Positions 8,532 through 17,320 of a DNA stretch of 64,000 nucleotides are shown here, in pieces; position 1 is the stretch's first letter; each line of letters starts with the position of its first letter. The notes beneath the pieces are model-generated. The model was not told the DNA's origin. It saw only the letters and a program-made list of their open reading frames with translations, and searched no databases. Source of the stretch: JALZMG01 sp963844175 (lineage in GTDB: Bacteria; Actinomycetota; Acidimicrobiia; Acidimicrobiales; Ilumatobacteraceae); contig CAWJNE010000021.1 in NCBI GenBank assembly GCA_963844175.1, positions 812,091 through 876,090 of the forward strand, given 5' to 3'. The position numbers and the translations under genes are program-made.

Positions 8532-9174
8532 GCTGCACCGCCGCCGGCCGCCAACCTGTCGAACGGCGGCACCGTTGGCGTCACTGAGGTCTCGGCGCGC
8601 CCCGACCAACGATCGAGCGGCCATCGGTCACCGGACTCGGGACAGGGTCTTCGGAATGCCGTGATGTCGAGAAAGCGGGTCAGTTCCAGCTCGGGCCCGA
8701 ACGGTGACATGCTCATGTTGCTCCTTCCCTGGGGCGCGTCTGCGCCCAGTGACCAATAGGTGTCCTCTGGGACACTTGGACAGGAGGACCGGCGCAGAGG
8801 CGTGCCCGGCCGTCTGCGGGTGCGGGAGTCGATGATGCTGGCGCCTAACTCCAGGCTCTTCAGGGGACACGTCGACACGGCCCGCCGTCGCCTTGTCGAT
8901 CACCGTCTCGTCCTCCAGGTCCACCGGAGGAACGTCTTGCCCTCGGCTGACCCTTAGTCGCGGATCTCGGCACATCGACAGCCCACCGTCAATCGCCTCA
9001 AGGGATTGGTGAGCACGCAGCCGAGCTCGACCGGGGTATGGGCCTTGGTATCTCGTTCGGCTGGCCTTGGCTGGACCGTCGGGGTGTGCTGCGGCGTGAT
9101 CGTCGACGGAGCGGGCTGTTTCGACGTGGCCTCGTCGCGCGGAGCCGTCCCGTCGAGGCGCCAAACTCTGGCCG
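8532..9174 (+). other. Gene-poor stretch with a decayed repeat and an orphan gene start
   Basis: No convincing complete gene. Bases about 8560-8640 resemble, imperfectly, the 3' tail shared by transposase remnants A, B and C (sequence around TCGGCGCGCCCCGA). On the minus strand, an ATG at about 8720 with GGAAGGAG before it opens a short frame (MSMSPFGPELELTRFLD) that runs into this repeat and looks like a truncated gene start. The remainder to 9174 shows nothing recognisable. Confidence 0.4.
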
Positions 9175-9828
9175 ATGGCAACGGCCGCCGAGCCACCGCG
9201 ACGTACCATCCACTTCGCCGGGCGTCGTTGGTGGATCAAGCGGGCCAGTCAACCCGTCGGGCCCGGCCCGAACCGGTTCGACGACAGCACCGCATCGGTG
9301 CACGTGACTGCCGACGATGGTCTCGTCCTGCGGGTCCGGCGCACCGGCGGTCAGTGGGTGTGCGCCGAGGTCGTTGGCGAGGAGGCCACTGGATACGGAC
9401 ACTACGAGTGGACGATCCGCACCGACCTCGCCGACCTTGACCGCCACGTCGTGTTGGGGATGTTCACCTGGAGCGACGATCCCGATCTGTTCCACCGCGA
9501 GCTGGACATCGAGGTGTCGGCTTGGGGCCGCAATGGCGGGGCCGGCGGCCAGTTTGTCGTGCAGCCCTCAGCGACACCCGGTCACCTGCGGACGTTCACG
9601 GTGCCGCACACCGCCTCGTGGCAGTGCTCGTTCGACTGGTCGCCTGGCCACGTCACGTTCCGGGCCGCCGACGGCCAGCCGTGGACGTTCGCCGGTGACG
9701 GAGTGCCGAGACCAGATGGCGCACATCCGCGGATCAACCTGTGGCTGCACGGAGGAATCAGGCCGGACGTCAACTCTCCCGTAGCCGTGACGATCGGCAG
9801 CTTCCGCTTCACGCCTCGCAGCGCATGA
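9175..9828 (+). CDS. GH16-like concanavalin A-fold protein
   Basis: 217 residues. The sequence HRELDIEVSAWG contains the glycoside hydrolase family 16 catalytic pattern ExDxE (Glu109, Asp111, Glu113). The surrounding beta-rich sequence (YGHYEWTIRTDL before it, INLWLHGG after it) fits a beta-jelly-roll glucanase/lectin fold. Family members cut beta-1,3- or beta-1,4-glucans or galactans. No signal peptide is seen at this ATG, so it may be cytosolic or the true start may differ. It stands alone, with long non-coding DNA on both sides. Confidence 0.65.
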   Translation: MATAAEPPRRTIHFAGRRWWIKRASQPVGPGPNRFDDSTASVHVTADDGLVLRVRRTGGQWVCAEVVGEEATGYGHYEWTIRTDLADLDRHVVLGMFTWSDDPDLFHRELDIEVSAWGRNGGAGGQFVVQPSATPGHLRTFTVPHTASWQCSFDWSPGHVTFRAADGQPWTFAGDGVPRPDGAHPRINLWLHGGIRPDVNSPVAVTIGSFRFTPRSA

Positions 9829-10216
9829 CGCGGTGCGCCACACGCGCAACGGACGCCCTCGGTCGTCCGCCACTGATGCGATCGACATGCCGTGCGGGTC
9901 GACTGCTGCAACTGCGGCACCGACGTTCGGTGCTCGCGTTCGGTGCGCCCCCGACGACCGGACCTGAGCCGCAGGACAGACGCCGATCGCCGAGCCGGAG
10001 TGCCGGCCGTCGCTTGCGCCTGCAAGCGCGCGGGCGCTGGGCGCCGTCGGGCGTGTTCTCCAGCCGGCGGTAAGGACGGGGCGGCTCCCGTTATTCCCGG
10101 TTGTCAGAGGACGCCGGGCCTGAGCTGTCGAGCATCCGCCGCGACTTCGATGGCACGACAGCGTTCATCGGCGTTCGACGCACTCGTTCGAGACTGCGAT
10201 ACGTCAACGACGACCA
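9829..10216 (+). other. Intergenic region with a recurring GTTCGGTGC motif
   Basis: No gene is supported here. The stretch includes ATCGACATGCCG and two GTTCGGTGC copies, a combination seen again in several other intergenic regions of the window. Confidence 0.5.
9924..9946 (+). repeat. Dispersed GTTCGGTGC motif (two copies here)
   Basis: Exact plus-strand copies begin at 9924 and 9938 here and, mostly in non-coding DNA, at about 41782, 45210, 46201, 52311, 52937, 59193 and 60948. Several are preceded by ATGCCG and a CGGGCGC-like string within about 60 bases (near 9890, 52271, 52886 and 59138), so the motif seems to be part of a longer, degenerate dispersed element. Confidence 0.45.
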
Positions 10217-11311
10217 TCACGCTGACGGCTGAGTGGACCGGAGGTGAGTCTCCCGGCTCAGCCGCCATGACGACAGGTGGCTGTATCCCCGCACCGACTT
10301 CGGTCGGAGCCGGTTCAAGCGCAGTCCGGGCTCGTTGGCGAGGGTGGCCGCCAACTCGCGGTCAACAAGGACGGTCCCGGGCTTGGCCGCGGATGTGAGC
10401 CGACTGGCGATGTTGACGACCGGCCCGTACACATCACCGAAGCGACTGAGCACGTTCCCTCTGGCCATGCCGATGCGCAGGTCGGGCTGATCGCCGGTGG
10501 CGTTGACCGCGTCGAGCAGACCAAGGCCGATGGCAGCGGCCGCGGGCGGCTCGGCGGCCACGAACAGCACTTCGTCGCCGAGCGTCTTGATCAGTCGGCC
10601 GGAGTTGGTGGTGATCACCTCAGCGGCCATTGACTCGAATCGCCCGATGAGCCTGGACAGCTCTTTGTCAGTGAGATTGCGGGTCAGTCGGGTATAGCCG
10701 ACGACGTCGGCGAAACCGACGACTAGGGCGTCGTCGACCAGGTCGTCAGGTGATGCGGCGAGCGCCTGTCCCGTGAAGGCGGCGATATGCCGGCGCCAGA
10801 TGTACGAATGCAGCTGCTCCATGATCGGCAGGACCGTTTCGGCAAAGCGCAGTACGGTCGCTTCGTCGGCGGATTCTTGGCCGTCCGCTGATCGTGACAC
10901 GACGTAGTCGTTGAGCAGGGCGACCTCCCATTCGGCCAGGCGCGACAGTGACTGGCCGGCGGCCCGGGTAACGGCGGCCTCGATGGTCGGATCGATGACC
11001 CCGGAGTCGACCAAGCCGTTGACGAGCCTGAGTGCCTCGACGTCGGCGTCAGTGAAGACGATGTCGTCATCACTGACGTTGGCGAACCCGAGGGCTCGCC
11101 ACAGGCGCTCGTTCCGCTCGTGAGGCACGCCGGCGCGCTCCGCTACCTCGACCCGGGTGTAACGCCGCTCACCTCCCAGCACGATCTGCTCAAGCCGCTC
11201 GATGAGCGACCGCGGCGGCTCCCCCGAGCGCAACCCCTGGGCGAGCCACTCCGCGACGCGATCAGCGCCAGACGAGGCCATGCCTGCCTTACCGTCTCGG
11301 GATCGTGCCAT
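10217..11311 (-). CDS. Class III adenylate cyclase with N-terminal regulatory domain
   Basis: 364 residues. The C-terminal half is a class III cyclase domain: metal-binding Asp202 in GFADVVGYT and Asp246 in LGDEV, substrate-side Lys242 in KTLGDE, and transition-state residues Asn300 and Arg304 in GPVVNIASRL. Lys242 favours ATP as substrate. The about 190-residue N-terminal part resembles the helical regulatory domain of Mtb Rv1264/Rv2212 (pH- or lipid-responsive in Rv1264). It is soluble, with no membrane helices. The first ATG at 11311 is used; Met11 is an alternative. No cAMP-binding partner gene is adjacent. Confidence 0.85.
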   Translation of the reverse strand: MARSRDGKAGMASSGADRVAEWLAQGLRSGEPPRSLIERLEQIVLGGERRYTRVEVAERAGVPHERNERLWRALGFANVSDDDIVFTDADVEALRLVNGLVDSGVIDPTIEAAVTRAAGQSLSRLAEWEVALLNDYVVSRSADGQESADEATVLRFAETVLPIMEQLHSYIWRRHIAAFTGQALAASPDDLVDDALVVGFADVVGYTRLTRNLTDKELSRLIGRFESMAAEVITTNSGRLIKTLGDEVLFVAAEPPAAAAIGLGLLDAVNATGDQPDLRIGMARGNVLSRFGDVYGPVVNIASRLTSAAKPGTVLVDRELAATLANEPGLRLNRLRPKSVRGYSHLSSWRLSRETHLRSTQPSA

Positions 11312-11404
11312 CGACGACCAGTCTCGCGACTTGGCGCGTACACGGGCGCCGAACGCCTTACCCGCTAGCTACCGAGATCATGTGGCCGGCGTTGGAGGAT
11401 CCCC

Positions 11405-11563
11405 GTGCGTATAGCCGAAGCAGTCGTCGCGTCCGCCTCTGGCGACAAGCACGGCGCCAGCGCACATCTCGTCGCGGCGATCCGCACCGGTCGCGAGCAG
11501 AGTGCTTACGCGCTCCAACGACGCGCCCGCGCCGTCGCCGCCAAGCTCTCCATCCCCCTTTGA
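11405..11563 (+). CDS. Small hypothetical protein (52 aa)
   Basis: A GTG start with GGAGGA six bases upstream opens a 52-codon frame with a plausible helical composition (LVAAIRTGREQSAYALQRRA) ending in TGA at 11563. No family is recognised. Support rests on the ribosome site and position only. The rest up to 11892 contains further short open frames, including one from an ATG near 11570, which I do not consider supported. Confidence 0.3.
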   Translation: MRIAEAVVASASGDKHGASAHLVAAIRTGREQSAYALQRRARAVAAKLSIPL

Positions 11564-11892
11564 CGACGATGAAGAAAAGCGCCGGTCCCCACTCTCGACC
11601 GCAGGCCAGATCCACGCCCAAGGACCTCTGCCTGGGAAGCGCGGCGACTGCGGTGGCACATCATCGGTCGCCGTCGAGAATGGCTGCCGCCGCTCGCAGC
11701 GTTGGCGTGGCGAAACCTTCGCTGAACGTCTCGTAAAGCTAGCCGAGGCGCCGTCGGGCGTCACCATCCGGGAAGCCGTCAAGCCACTCTCGCCTGCTCA
11801 ACGCGACGCCATCGACGCTTCGCGGGTTGGATGACATTGCGAATACAGCTGCCGATACGCGAGCCACCAAAGGGTGCGCGAGGCTGGCCTGA
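11564..11892 (+). other. Stretch without supported gene
   Basis: Overlapping open frames exist on both strands but none has a recognisable domain and a good ribosome site. The segment before 11893 presumably carries the promoter of the following PPOX gene. No DosR-like box is seen there. Confidence 0.4.
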
Positions 11893-12312
11893 ATGATCAC
11901 GCTCAACAACGAGGTACGGGCGGCCCTTACCTCCGGTCACCTCGCCCATTTGGTCACTCTCAACGCGGACGGCTCGCCACAGGTCGCGATCGTGTGGGTC
12001 GGTCTCGACGGTGACGAGATCGTGTCCGCTCACCTCAGCGGGGCGCAACAGAAGCTTTCCAACGTTCGCCGCGACTCGAGAGTGGTGTTGTCACTCGAGA
12101 CAGGTGGTCGCAACGAGTTCGGTCTGGACAACTACCTGGTAGTCCACGGACGAGCACGCGTCGAGCCCGGCGGCGCTCCCGAACTGCTACAGCGGCTGGC
12201 CCACGTCTATCTCGGGCCGGACGTGAAGTTCCCGCCCATGGACGATCCGCCGCCCGGCTTCATCATGCGGATAACCCCCGAGCGGTTGGCGGGGGTAGGT
12301 CCCTGGCGATAG
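11893..12312 (+). CDS. PPOX-class F420/FMN-dependent oxidoreductase
   Basis: 139 residues, the usual length for the split-barrel PPOX/F420 family (Rv1155-like). Family features include the N-terminal ALTSGHLAHLVTLNADGSPQ and the barrel strand IVWVGLDGDEIVSAHLS. The C-terminal RITPERLAGVGPW is common in members annotated as F420-dependent biliverdin or nitro-reductases. The substrate and the choice between F420 and FMN cannot be read from the sequence. It is a single-gene unit. Confidence 0.8.
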   Translation: MITLNNEVRAALTSGHLAHLVTLNADGSPQVAIVWVGLDGDEIVSAHLSGAQQKLSNVRRDSRVVLSLETGGRNEFGLDNYLVVHGRARVEPGGAPELLQRLAHVYLGPDVKFPPMDDPPPGFIMRITPERLAGVGPWR

Positions 12313-12652
12313 CGGTCAACCCGACTCACGGTCACAGCACGATTCCCGAGTCGACTGCAATCGACAACCTGCGTGTCGTGGCCAAGGCCTACTCGTCGAA
12401 CGGCAATGCACTCTCGACCCGTTGCGCTTCACCGAGGCGTGCGAAGCTCTCCGTTCAGCAGTTGACAGCTGAACCGGCGGTCGGGGGCACCGAGACCAGA
12501 CGCCCGCAGGTGGCCACGACCGAGCGTCCCGGCCACCGCCAGGCAACGGGCCGCATGGTGGTCGACGCCGACAAGAACGGGTTGATCGACCTCCCCGGCG
12601 TCGGGAGCGTTGTGGTCGGGAGCCGACCCGGAGGTGCGCCGGTCGGTCTCGG
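12313..12652 (+). other. Stretch without supported gene
   Basis: Only shadow frames of low coding quality are seen between the convergent ends of the PPOX and MgtE genes. No RNA gene or clear terminator was recognised. Confidence 0.4.
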
Positions 12653-13648
12653 TCAGCCGACGATGACGGAGGCGAGCGCCAGGTAGATGGCGATGGAGAG
12701 AAGGTCCTGCACGACGGTCGACAGGGGACCTGCCCCGAAGGCGGGATCCTTGTGGAAGCGGGTCAGAAGCAAGGGCAAGAGCAGCGCGACCACGCTCGCC
12801 ACGCCGCAGCTGGCGAAGAGTGCGAGCGACACGGTGACCGCCAACGCCACGTCGTCGAACGCGACCAGGCAGAACGGGAAGAACACAGCAGCGACAACAA
12901 GGCCGATGAGTGCACCGGTGATCAGCTCCTTGGCTGCGAAGCGGCGGATCGGCACCCCCACGGAGAGACCCCGGACGGCCAGCGTCTCGGTCTGGGTGCC
13001 CACGGCATCAGCCATGTAGACGATCGCAGGCAGGAAGAACGCGAGCTGCACCGTGCGAGCGAGCTGTTCCTCCGAGGAGCCGACGAGCCAGGCCGACACC
13101 ATCGCCCCGATCAGTCCGACGGCGAGCCAGGGCAACCGGTGGACCAGGCGTCGGGCGACTCGCTCCTCACTCGCGATCCGGGACACGCTCCCGGTGGCGA
13201 GCAGGCCCGAGAACCGCAGCAGGTCCTCGTCGTGTTCCTGCATCAGGACCGCAAGCATCTTGTTCGGTGCGATGAGCCCGAGGAACACTCCATCGTCGTC
13301 TACGACAGCAAGGCTCCCCTCGCCACGGCCGATCATCACCCCCGCCGCGAGTTCCTGGTCGGTGTCGGGTCCGACCGCCGGCGGGTCGTGGTCCATCAAC
13401 CGGTCGACCACCGTGTCGGGGGCAGCGGCGAGCACGCGCTCGATCTCGACGATGCCGACGAGGTGCCCGTCGACGCAGACTGCGAGGTCAGACACCGTGG
13501 CGAACATCTGGCCGATCAGCCGTTCACGTACCGCTCCGGCCGTGTCACTCGGGTGCACGATCGGGACGTTCGTCGTGGCGTGACTGCGGGCGACCTCGAG
13601 TCTGGATGGCAGGGTGTCCAGGTCTGTGGAATCAGCCGACTCGCTCAT
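12653..13648 (-). CDS. mgtE: MgtE-family divalent cation transporter with CBS domains
   Basis: 331 residues from ATG 13648. Two CBS motifs fill the first half (LAVCVDGHLVGIVEIERVLA and SLAVVDDDGVFLGLIAPNKM). The MgtE integral domain follows with about five helices (LPWLAVGLIGAMVSAWLV, FLPAIVYMADAVGTQTETLA, ELITGALIGLVVAA). The family's N-terminal alpha-superhelix is absent, so it is a short-form MgtE. Likely role: Mg2+ or other divalent metal uptake, gated by the cytosolic CBS dimer. The upstream extension to 13804 is Arg/Pro-rich and unconserved and is rejected as coding. Confidence 0.85.
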   Translation of the reverse strand: MSESADSTDLDTLPSRLEVARSHATTNVPIVHPSDTAGAVRERLIGQMFATVSDLAVCVDGHLVGIVEIERVLAAAPDTVVDRLMDHDPPAVGPDTDQELAAGVMIGRGEGSLAVVDDDGVFLGLIAPNKMLAVLMQEHDEDLLRFSGLLATGSVSRIASEERVARRLVHRLPWLAVGLIGAMVSAWLVGSSEEQLARTVQLAFFLPAIVYMADAVGTQTETLAVRGLSVGVPIRRFAAKELITGALIGLVVAAVFFPFCLVAFDDVALAVTVSLALFASCGVASVVALLLPLLLTRFHKDPAFGAGPLSTVVQDLLSIAIYLALASVIVG

Positions 13649-13807
13649 GAGCGGAGTCTCGCCCGTCCGGGGGTGCTGGACGACGAACCAGCGCAGGCCT
13701 TCGACGGCATGTCGAGGTGTCCTCCGAGTGCCGTTATCTCGAGTCTTGGGCGGTGGTGGCGTTCTGACGTCCTGGTCTGCGTCGTGGACATGTCCGTGAT
13801 GCAATGT

Positions 13808-13945
13808 TCAGCGACGGAGGCGCCGTTCGCCGAGAGCCCGGGCGAGCTGGTCGCGTAGGGACGCGTTCTCGGTTCGGAGGCGTTCGATCTCGGCCCGTGC
13901 GGCGTCGAGACGCTGGCGTAGGGACTCGTCCGTCCCCGAGCTCAT
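13808..13945 (-). CDS. Small coiled-coil protein fragment, mobile-element associated
   Basis: 45 residues from ATG 13945: a strong heptad helix (LDAARAEIERLRTENASLRD) ending in GERRLRR. Such sequences form the C-terminal end of small DUF6262/TnpC-like accessory proteins found beside tyrosine-recombinase transposons in actinobacteria. It is divergent from the truncated recombinase at 13991. It is probably a remnant of the same element; identity is tentative. Confidence 0.4.
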   Translation of the reverse strand: MSSGTDESLRQRLDAARAEIERLRTENASLRDQLARALGERRLRR

Positions 13946-13990
13946 GCAACTCGCCGCGGCGCGACTCGAGCCACCCGAGGGGGGCCAGCC

Positions 13991-14207
13991 ATGACCGCGC
14001 TCGCCCCAGTGCTGCAAGCGTTCTTCACCGACCGGCTCATCGCTCAGCGCCGCGCCTCGCCCCACACCATCGCCGGCTACCGAACCACATTCCGCCTGCT
14101 GATCCGCTTCGCCACCACCCAGACAGGACTGACACCATCCGCGCTCGACATCGCCGATCTCGCCGCGCCGCTGATCACCGCGTTCTTGGAGCACCTCGAA
14201 CACCACC
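13991..14207 (+). pseudogene. Tyrosine recombinase/integrase, N-terminal fragment
   Basis: About 72 codons encode the SAM-like core-binding domain of phage-type integrases: FFTDRLIAQRRASPHTIAGY, then TTFRLLIRFA and ITAFLEHLE. The ATG follows a GGGG-rich leader. After about base 14207 the frame enters sequence shared with transposase remnants A and C, so the catalytic domain (RHRY) is absent. It appears truncated by insertion of, or recombination with, remnant A. Confidence 0.75.
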
Positions 14208-14660
14208 CACGAAGACGCCGAACGGAAGTTCAACCGAGCGGAGAACGTCCGCCAGATCGCGCCCGGAGATCCCGACTTCGAGGTCCTCTACCAGCGCCGC
14301 AACGATGCCGAGAGCATCAACCGACACCTCGACGACACGCTGTGGCTTCGCCGGGCGCACTCGGTCGGTCACCGCCGGCAGCTGCTCAACCTGATCACGT
14401 ATGCGCTCGGCGTCAACGGCCTGTCGATGCAGGTCCACCGCCAAGGCCTCGCCCCGCCCCAGCTGCGGCCTGACCGCCGACACGGCGTCACCGAGGTGGC
14501 GGCGCGCCCCGATGGCCGATTGAGGGATCGGTGTCGACGACGCGCCCCGGTCCTGGGCTCCCAAGCCGCTCGACGCGCCTCTACCATTGCCGTCAGCGCC
14601 GGCACGTATGGCGTTCCGGGTTTTCTCCCACGTTTCGCGCCGGTCCCGCCCCTCGCCCCT
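14208..14660 (+). mobile_element. Transposase remnant A
   Basis: Sequence shared at high identity with 62110-62558 (remnant C) and partly with 41407-41773 (remnant B). It encodes a transposase-like C-terminus (RKFNRAENVRQIAPGDPDFE, NDAESINRHLDDTLWLRRAH, LLNLITYALGVNGLSMQVHR) and then a non-coding tail ending in TTTCGCGCCGGTCCCGCCCC. The 5' part of the gene is missing. The transposase family is not identified. It is flanked by a truncated integrase on the left and a truncated SDR on the right. Confidence 0.75.
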
Positions 14661-15069
14661 CGCTCCCGTGGGGTTGGGCGGCTTTGGTCAGCCAGGGCAC
14701 GGCGTGCAGGTTGGTCTTCAGGACGCGATCCATCTCGTCGGGGTCGAGACCAGCGAGGCCTTCTTTTCGTCGAGCCCAGTGGTAGCCGGCGTGGTTGACG
14801 AGGATGTCCAGTCCGCCGAGCCCGGCCACCGCGTCATCGACGGTGCGGATGCAGGTTTCGCGATCGGTGATGTCGCCGGGGATCAACACCGCCCGGCGCC
14901 CGGCGTCGCCGATGAGGCGTGCGATGACGTCGGCATCGGGCTGCTCCACGGGGAGGAAGTTGATGGCGACGTCGGCGCCCTCTCGGGCGAACGCGATGGC
15001 GACAGCACGGCCGATGCCGGAGTCGCTGCCGGTGATCAACGCCGGCCTCTGTGCGAGTGGGCTCGCCAA
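14661..15069 (-). pseudogene. Short-chain dehydrogenase/reductase, truncated
   Basis: Encodes the Rossmann half of an SDR: ALITGSDSGIGRAVAIAFAR (cofactor loop), then GDITDRETCIRTVDDAV, LDILVNHAGYHWA and VLKTNLHAVPWLTKAAQPH. The reading then passes into the tail of transposase remnant A, so the catalytic YxxxK segment is lost. The N-terminus also seems short (TTG 15069), because this SDR subfamily normally has about 40 residues before the glycine motif. It is a gene fragment trapped between mobile-element debris and the GAF-ANTAR gene. Confidence 0.75.
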
Positions 15070-15099
15070 CGGCGACGTACGACGCCGACGCTGGGAAGG

Positions 15100-15828
15100 T
15101 CAGCGGGAGGTCGGTGCGACGGTGAAGGGGTTCAGGCTGCCGTCGATGGTGCTGCGGGCGACGTCGGCGAGGCGCAGGTTATGGTTGCGGGCGTAGGTCC
15201 GAAGCAGGCTGAACGCCTCGTCAGCTGGGATCTGGCTTCGTTCGGCCAGCATGCCTTTGGCCTGTTCGATGACGATTCGGCTCGTCAGTGCGGTCTCGAG
15301 CTGCGTGTTGAGGTCCTGCTTGGCGATCGTGCCGCGGTTCTGGATGATGGCGATGGTGGCGATGTCAGCAAGGGCTTGAGCGACGGTGACGTCGTCGTCG
15401 TTGAGGGAGCCGACCTCGGTGCGGAACAGGTTGAGGGCACCGATGACCTCGCCGCGCAGGCGCATCGGGATGGCGTCTGCGCCTCGGAAGCCCTCGCCGA
15501 CGGCGACCGGGGCGAATTGGGGCCAACGGTCGCCGGCTTCGGCGAGGTCCTGGTTGACGACGGGTTGGCGGCTACGGAAGCTGTCCAGGCACGGGCCCTC
15601 CGCGGTCTGCAGCTCGAACAGCTCGACGACACGCATCGCTTCGCTGGACGCCGTGATGAACTGCAACTCACCGGGGGGAGTGGCGAGCATGATGCCGGCC
15701 GCGGCGACGTCGAGCACCTCGACACAGCGGTCGACGAGGGTGGTGAGCAAGTCGACGACGTCGAAGTCATCGACCAGGCTGTCAGCCAACTCAACCATCG
15801 TGCGGGCAAGGACGGATTCGCGGCTCAC
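15100..15828 (-). CDS. GAF-ANTAR regulator 1
   Basis: 242 residues from GTG 15828, with GGGAGG 8 bases upstream. The N-terminal GAF domain spans about 20-165 (AGIMLATPPGELQFITASS, EGPCLDSFRSRQPVV, MRLRGEVIGALNLFR). A C-terminal ANTAR domain follows (SRIVIEQAKGMLAERSQI, PADEAFSLLRTYARNHN). ANTAR proteins bind nascent RNA and prevent transcription termination; the GAF part senses a small ligand or redox state. No kinase is adjacent. It is followed on the same strand by a truncated SDR and preceded by a second GAF-ANTAR gene. Confidence 0.85.
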   Translation of the reverse strand: MSRESVLARTMVELADSLVDDFDVVDLLTTLVDRCVEVLDVAAAGIMLATPPGELQFITASSEAMRVVELFELQTAEGPCLDSFRSRQPVVNQDLAEAGDRWPQFAPVAVGEGFRGADAIPMRLRGEVIGALNLFRTEVGSLNDDDVTVAQALADIATIAIIQNRGTIAKQDLNTQLETALTSRIVIEQAKGMLAERSQIPADEAFSLLRTYARNHNLRLADVARSTIDGSLNPFTVAPTSR

Positions 15829-15910
15829 GACAGACCTCCCGGGGCTGGACGCCGACAAGGTGACCACGCCTACCTGCAATCGTAGAGGAGCCACCCCCAG
15901 TAGGCGACGG

Positions 15911-16618
15911 TCAATCGTCGTCGTCGGGCGAGAAACGGAGCCGCCGAGCGACGACATCGTCGGCGACCTCAGAGACCAGGCGTCCACTGCTGAAGGCACG
16001 GGCACGCAGCCGCAGCAGGGCCTCGGCGACAGGAACCTCGAGCTGCACAGCAACCATCCCAGCGGCCTGATGGACCACGAACCGGAAGTTCCCGCTCGCT
16101 TCGAGCTTGGGGGCCAGATCGCCCGGGGGGGCGTCGGCCTGCATGCCGATGATCGACCTCGCGGCGACACTGGCGAGCACTACCGCGTCAGCATGTTGAT
16201 TGTCGGACAGGGGGCCGGGCCGGTCGCGGTACAGGTTGAGCGCCCCGACATGGACGTCGCCGATCGACATCGGGAACCCGAACACCGCCCGAACCCCGGC
16301 ATCCACCGCCGACCTCGAAAACTCAGCCCACCGTGCGGTCGTCGGATCGGCGAGATCGGGTTCGACGACTGCGGCGCGCAGGCGATGAGCGTCGATGCAC
16401 GGGCCTTCGCCCAACGTGTACTGCAACTCCTCGATCAAGGCGCTGACCTCGTCGGTCGTACAGACCGAGCCCTGCGGCACCTCACCCGACAACAGCATGA
16501 TGCCGGCACCCGACATCTCGGTCACCTCCGCACACACCGCGCACAACCGTGACGCTTCACCGGTCCCGTCATCTCGCGCCAGGCGAGCCAGGATCCGCAA
16601 CAGACGATCCGCAGGCAT
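15911..16618 (-). CDS. GAF-ANTAR regulator 2
   Basis: About 235 residues if started at the ATG encoding MPADRLLRILARLARD (16618; a GTG one codon earlier is also possible). It has a GAF domain (GAGIMLLSGEVPQGSVCTTD, LGEGPCIDAHRLRAAV, GFPMSIGDVHVGALNLY) and a shorter ANTAR-like end (HQAAGMVAVQLEVPVAEALL). It is a paralogue of the neighbouring regulator. The long open extension to 16804 lacks conservation and is not included. Confidence 0.8.
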   Translation of the reverse strand: MPADRLLRILARLARDDGTGEASRLCAVCAEVTEMSGAGIMLLSGEVPQGSVCTTDEVSALIEELQYTLGEGPCIDAHRLRAAVVEPDLADPTTARWAEFSRSAVDAGVRAVFGFPMSIGDVHVGALNLYRDRPGPLSDNQHADAVVLASVAARSIIGMQADAPPGDLAPKLEASGNFRFVVHQAAGMVAVQLEVPVAEALLRLRARAFSSGRLVSEVADDVVARRLRFSPDDDD

Positions 16619-16833
16619 CACTCGCACCGCGTCCGCGCGGTCACCACGATCCCCCAAGGTGATGGTCGATCCATGGCGCAACCCCAATCGGCTGGGAGGG
16701 GAGGCGGCCGGCGAGGACCAGAACGACGCAAGTCCCGAACGAACCACCATTCTGTCACCGCCCCGAGCCCGATCCTCCAACACGGGCGATTGCTGGAATC
16801 TCAAGCCGTCGCTGCGCGCCGCTAGCGAAGACC

Positions 16834-17091
16834 GTGACGCGTGGGTGGGTGCCGCTCGAGCACGCTGCCTTAGGGCACAGCAAGGTCGGCCTGCTCGGCC
16901 TGGCCGGGCTGGCGGGTCTTGCCGGGCTGAAGCGCCGTGACAACGACCGCGGGGACTACCGGCGCGGCCCGGGCGCGCCTCACACCGGAGCAGTCACCGA
17001 TCCCGGGGCGGTTCAGGCTCTGACTTCCCACCGGCTTGGCCGTGCCGCTCGCGATAGCGGGCGACCGCTCGCGGGTTCTGGGTCCCGGTAG
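16834..17091 (+). CDS. Possible small Gly/Leu-rich membrane protein
   Basis: A GTG opens an 85-codon frame with a striking hydrophobic run of alternating Gly, Leu and Ala followed by KRRDND, like the C-terminal anchors of WGxxGxxG-type proteins. The second half is Arg/Gly-rich and overlaps an opposite-strand candidate (17013-17165), so at least one of the two is likely wrong, or this frame really ends earlier. Confidence 0.25.
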   Translation: MTRGWVPLEHAALGHSKVGLLGLAGLAGLAGLKRRDNDRGDYRRGPGAPHTGAVTDPGAVQALTSHRLGRAARDSGRPLAGSGSR

Positions 17092-17165
17092 GCGGTGAGC
17101 CCGACGGTGAGTCCGGCGCCGACGCCGACGACGGCGATCACCGCAGCGAGCCAGTACCGCAACAT
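17013..17165 (-). CDS. Small single-helix membrane protein
   Basis: 50 residues from ATG 17165: an N-terminal membrane helix (MLRYWLAAVIAVVGVGAGLT) and a polar, Arg-rich C-terminus. No family is recognised. It lies 155 bases beyond the DGAT stop on the same strand; there is no evidence of co-transcription. Confidence 0.35.
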   Translation of the reverse strand: MLRYWLAAVIAVVGVGAGLTVGLTAYRDPEPASGRPLSRAARPSRWEVRA

Positions 17166-17320
17166 CGATGGGCGCCGAGCGGCAGGTAACCGAAGCGGGT
17201 GGTCGGCGGTGTTCGCCGGGCTGGGGTGGTGATGGTGCTCACGCCACCAACATGCGGCGGCGACGCCGCTGCGGCCCAGGGCCATTCGTCCGGATCACGC
17301 CGGCGAGGTCACGGCGCAGA

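Noticed and set aside
11378..11782. Minus-strand 134-codon frame beside the cyclase gene
   Set aside because: Low-complexity translation, no ribosome site, and overlaps a better supported small plus-strand frame.
12378..12686. Plus-strand 102-codon frame between PPOX and mgtE genes
   Set aside because: It runs into the mgtE 3' end, has no domain and no ribosome site. Treated as non-coding.
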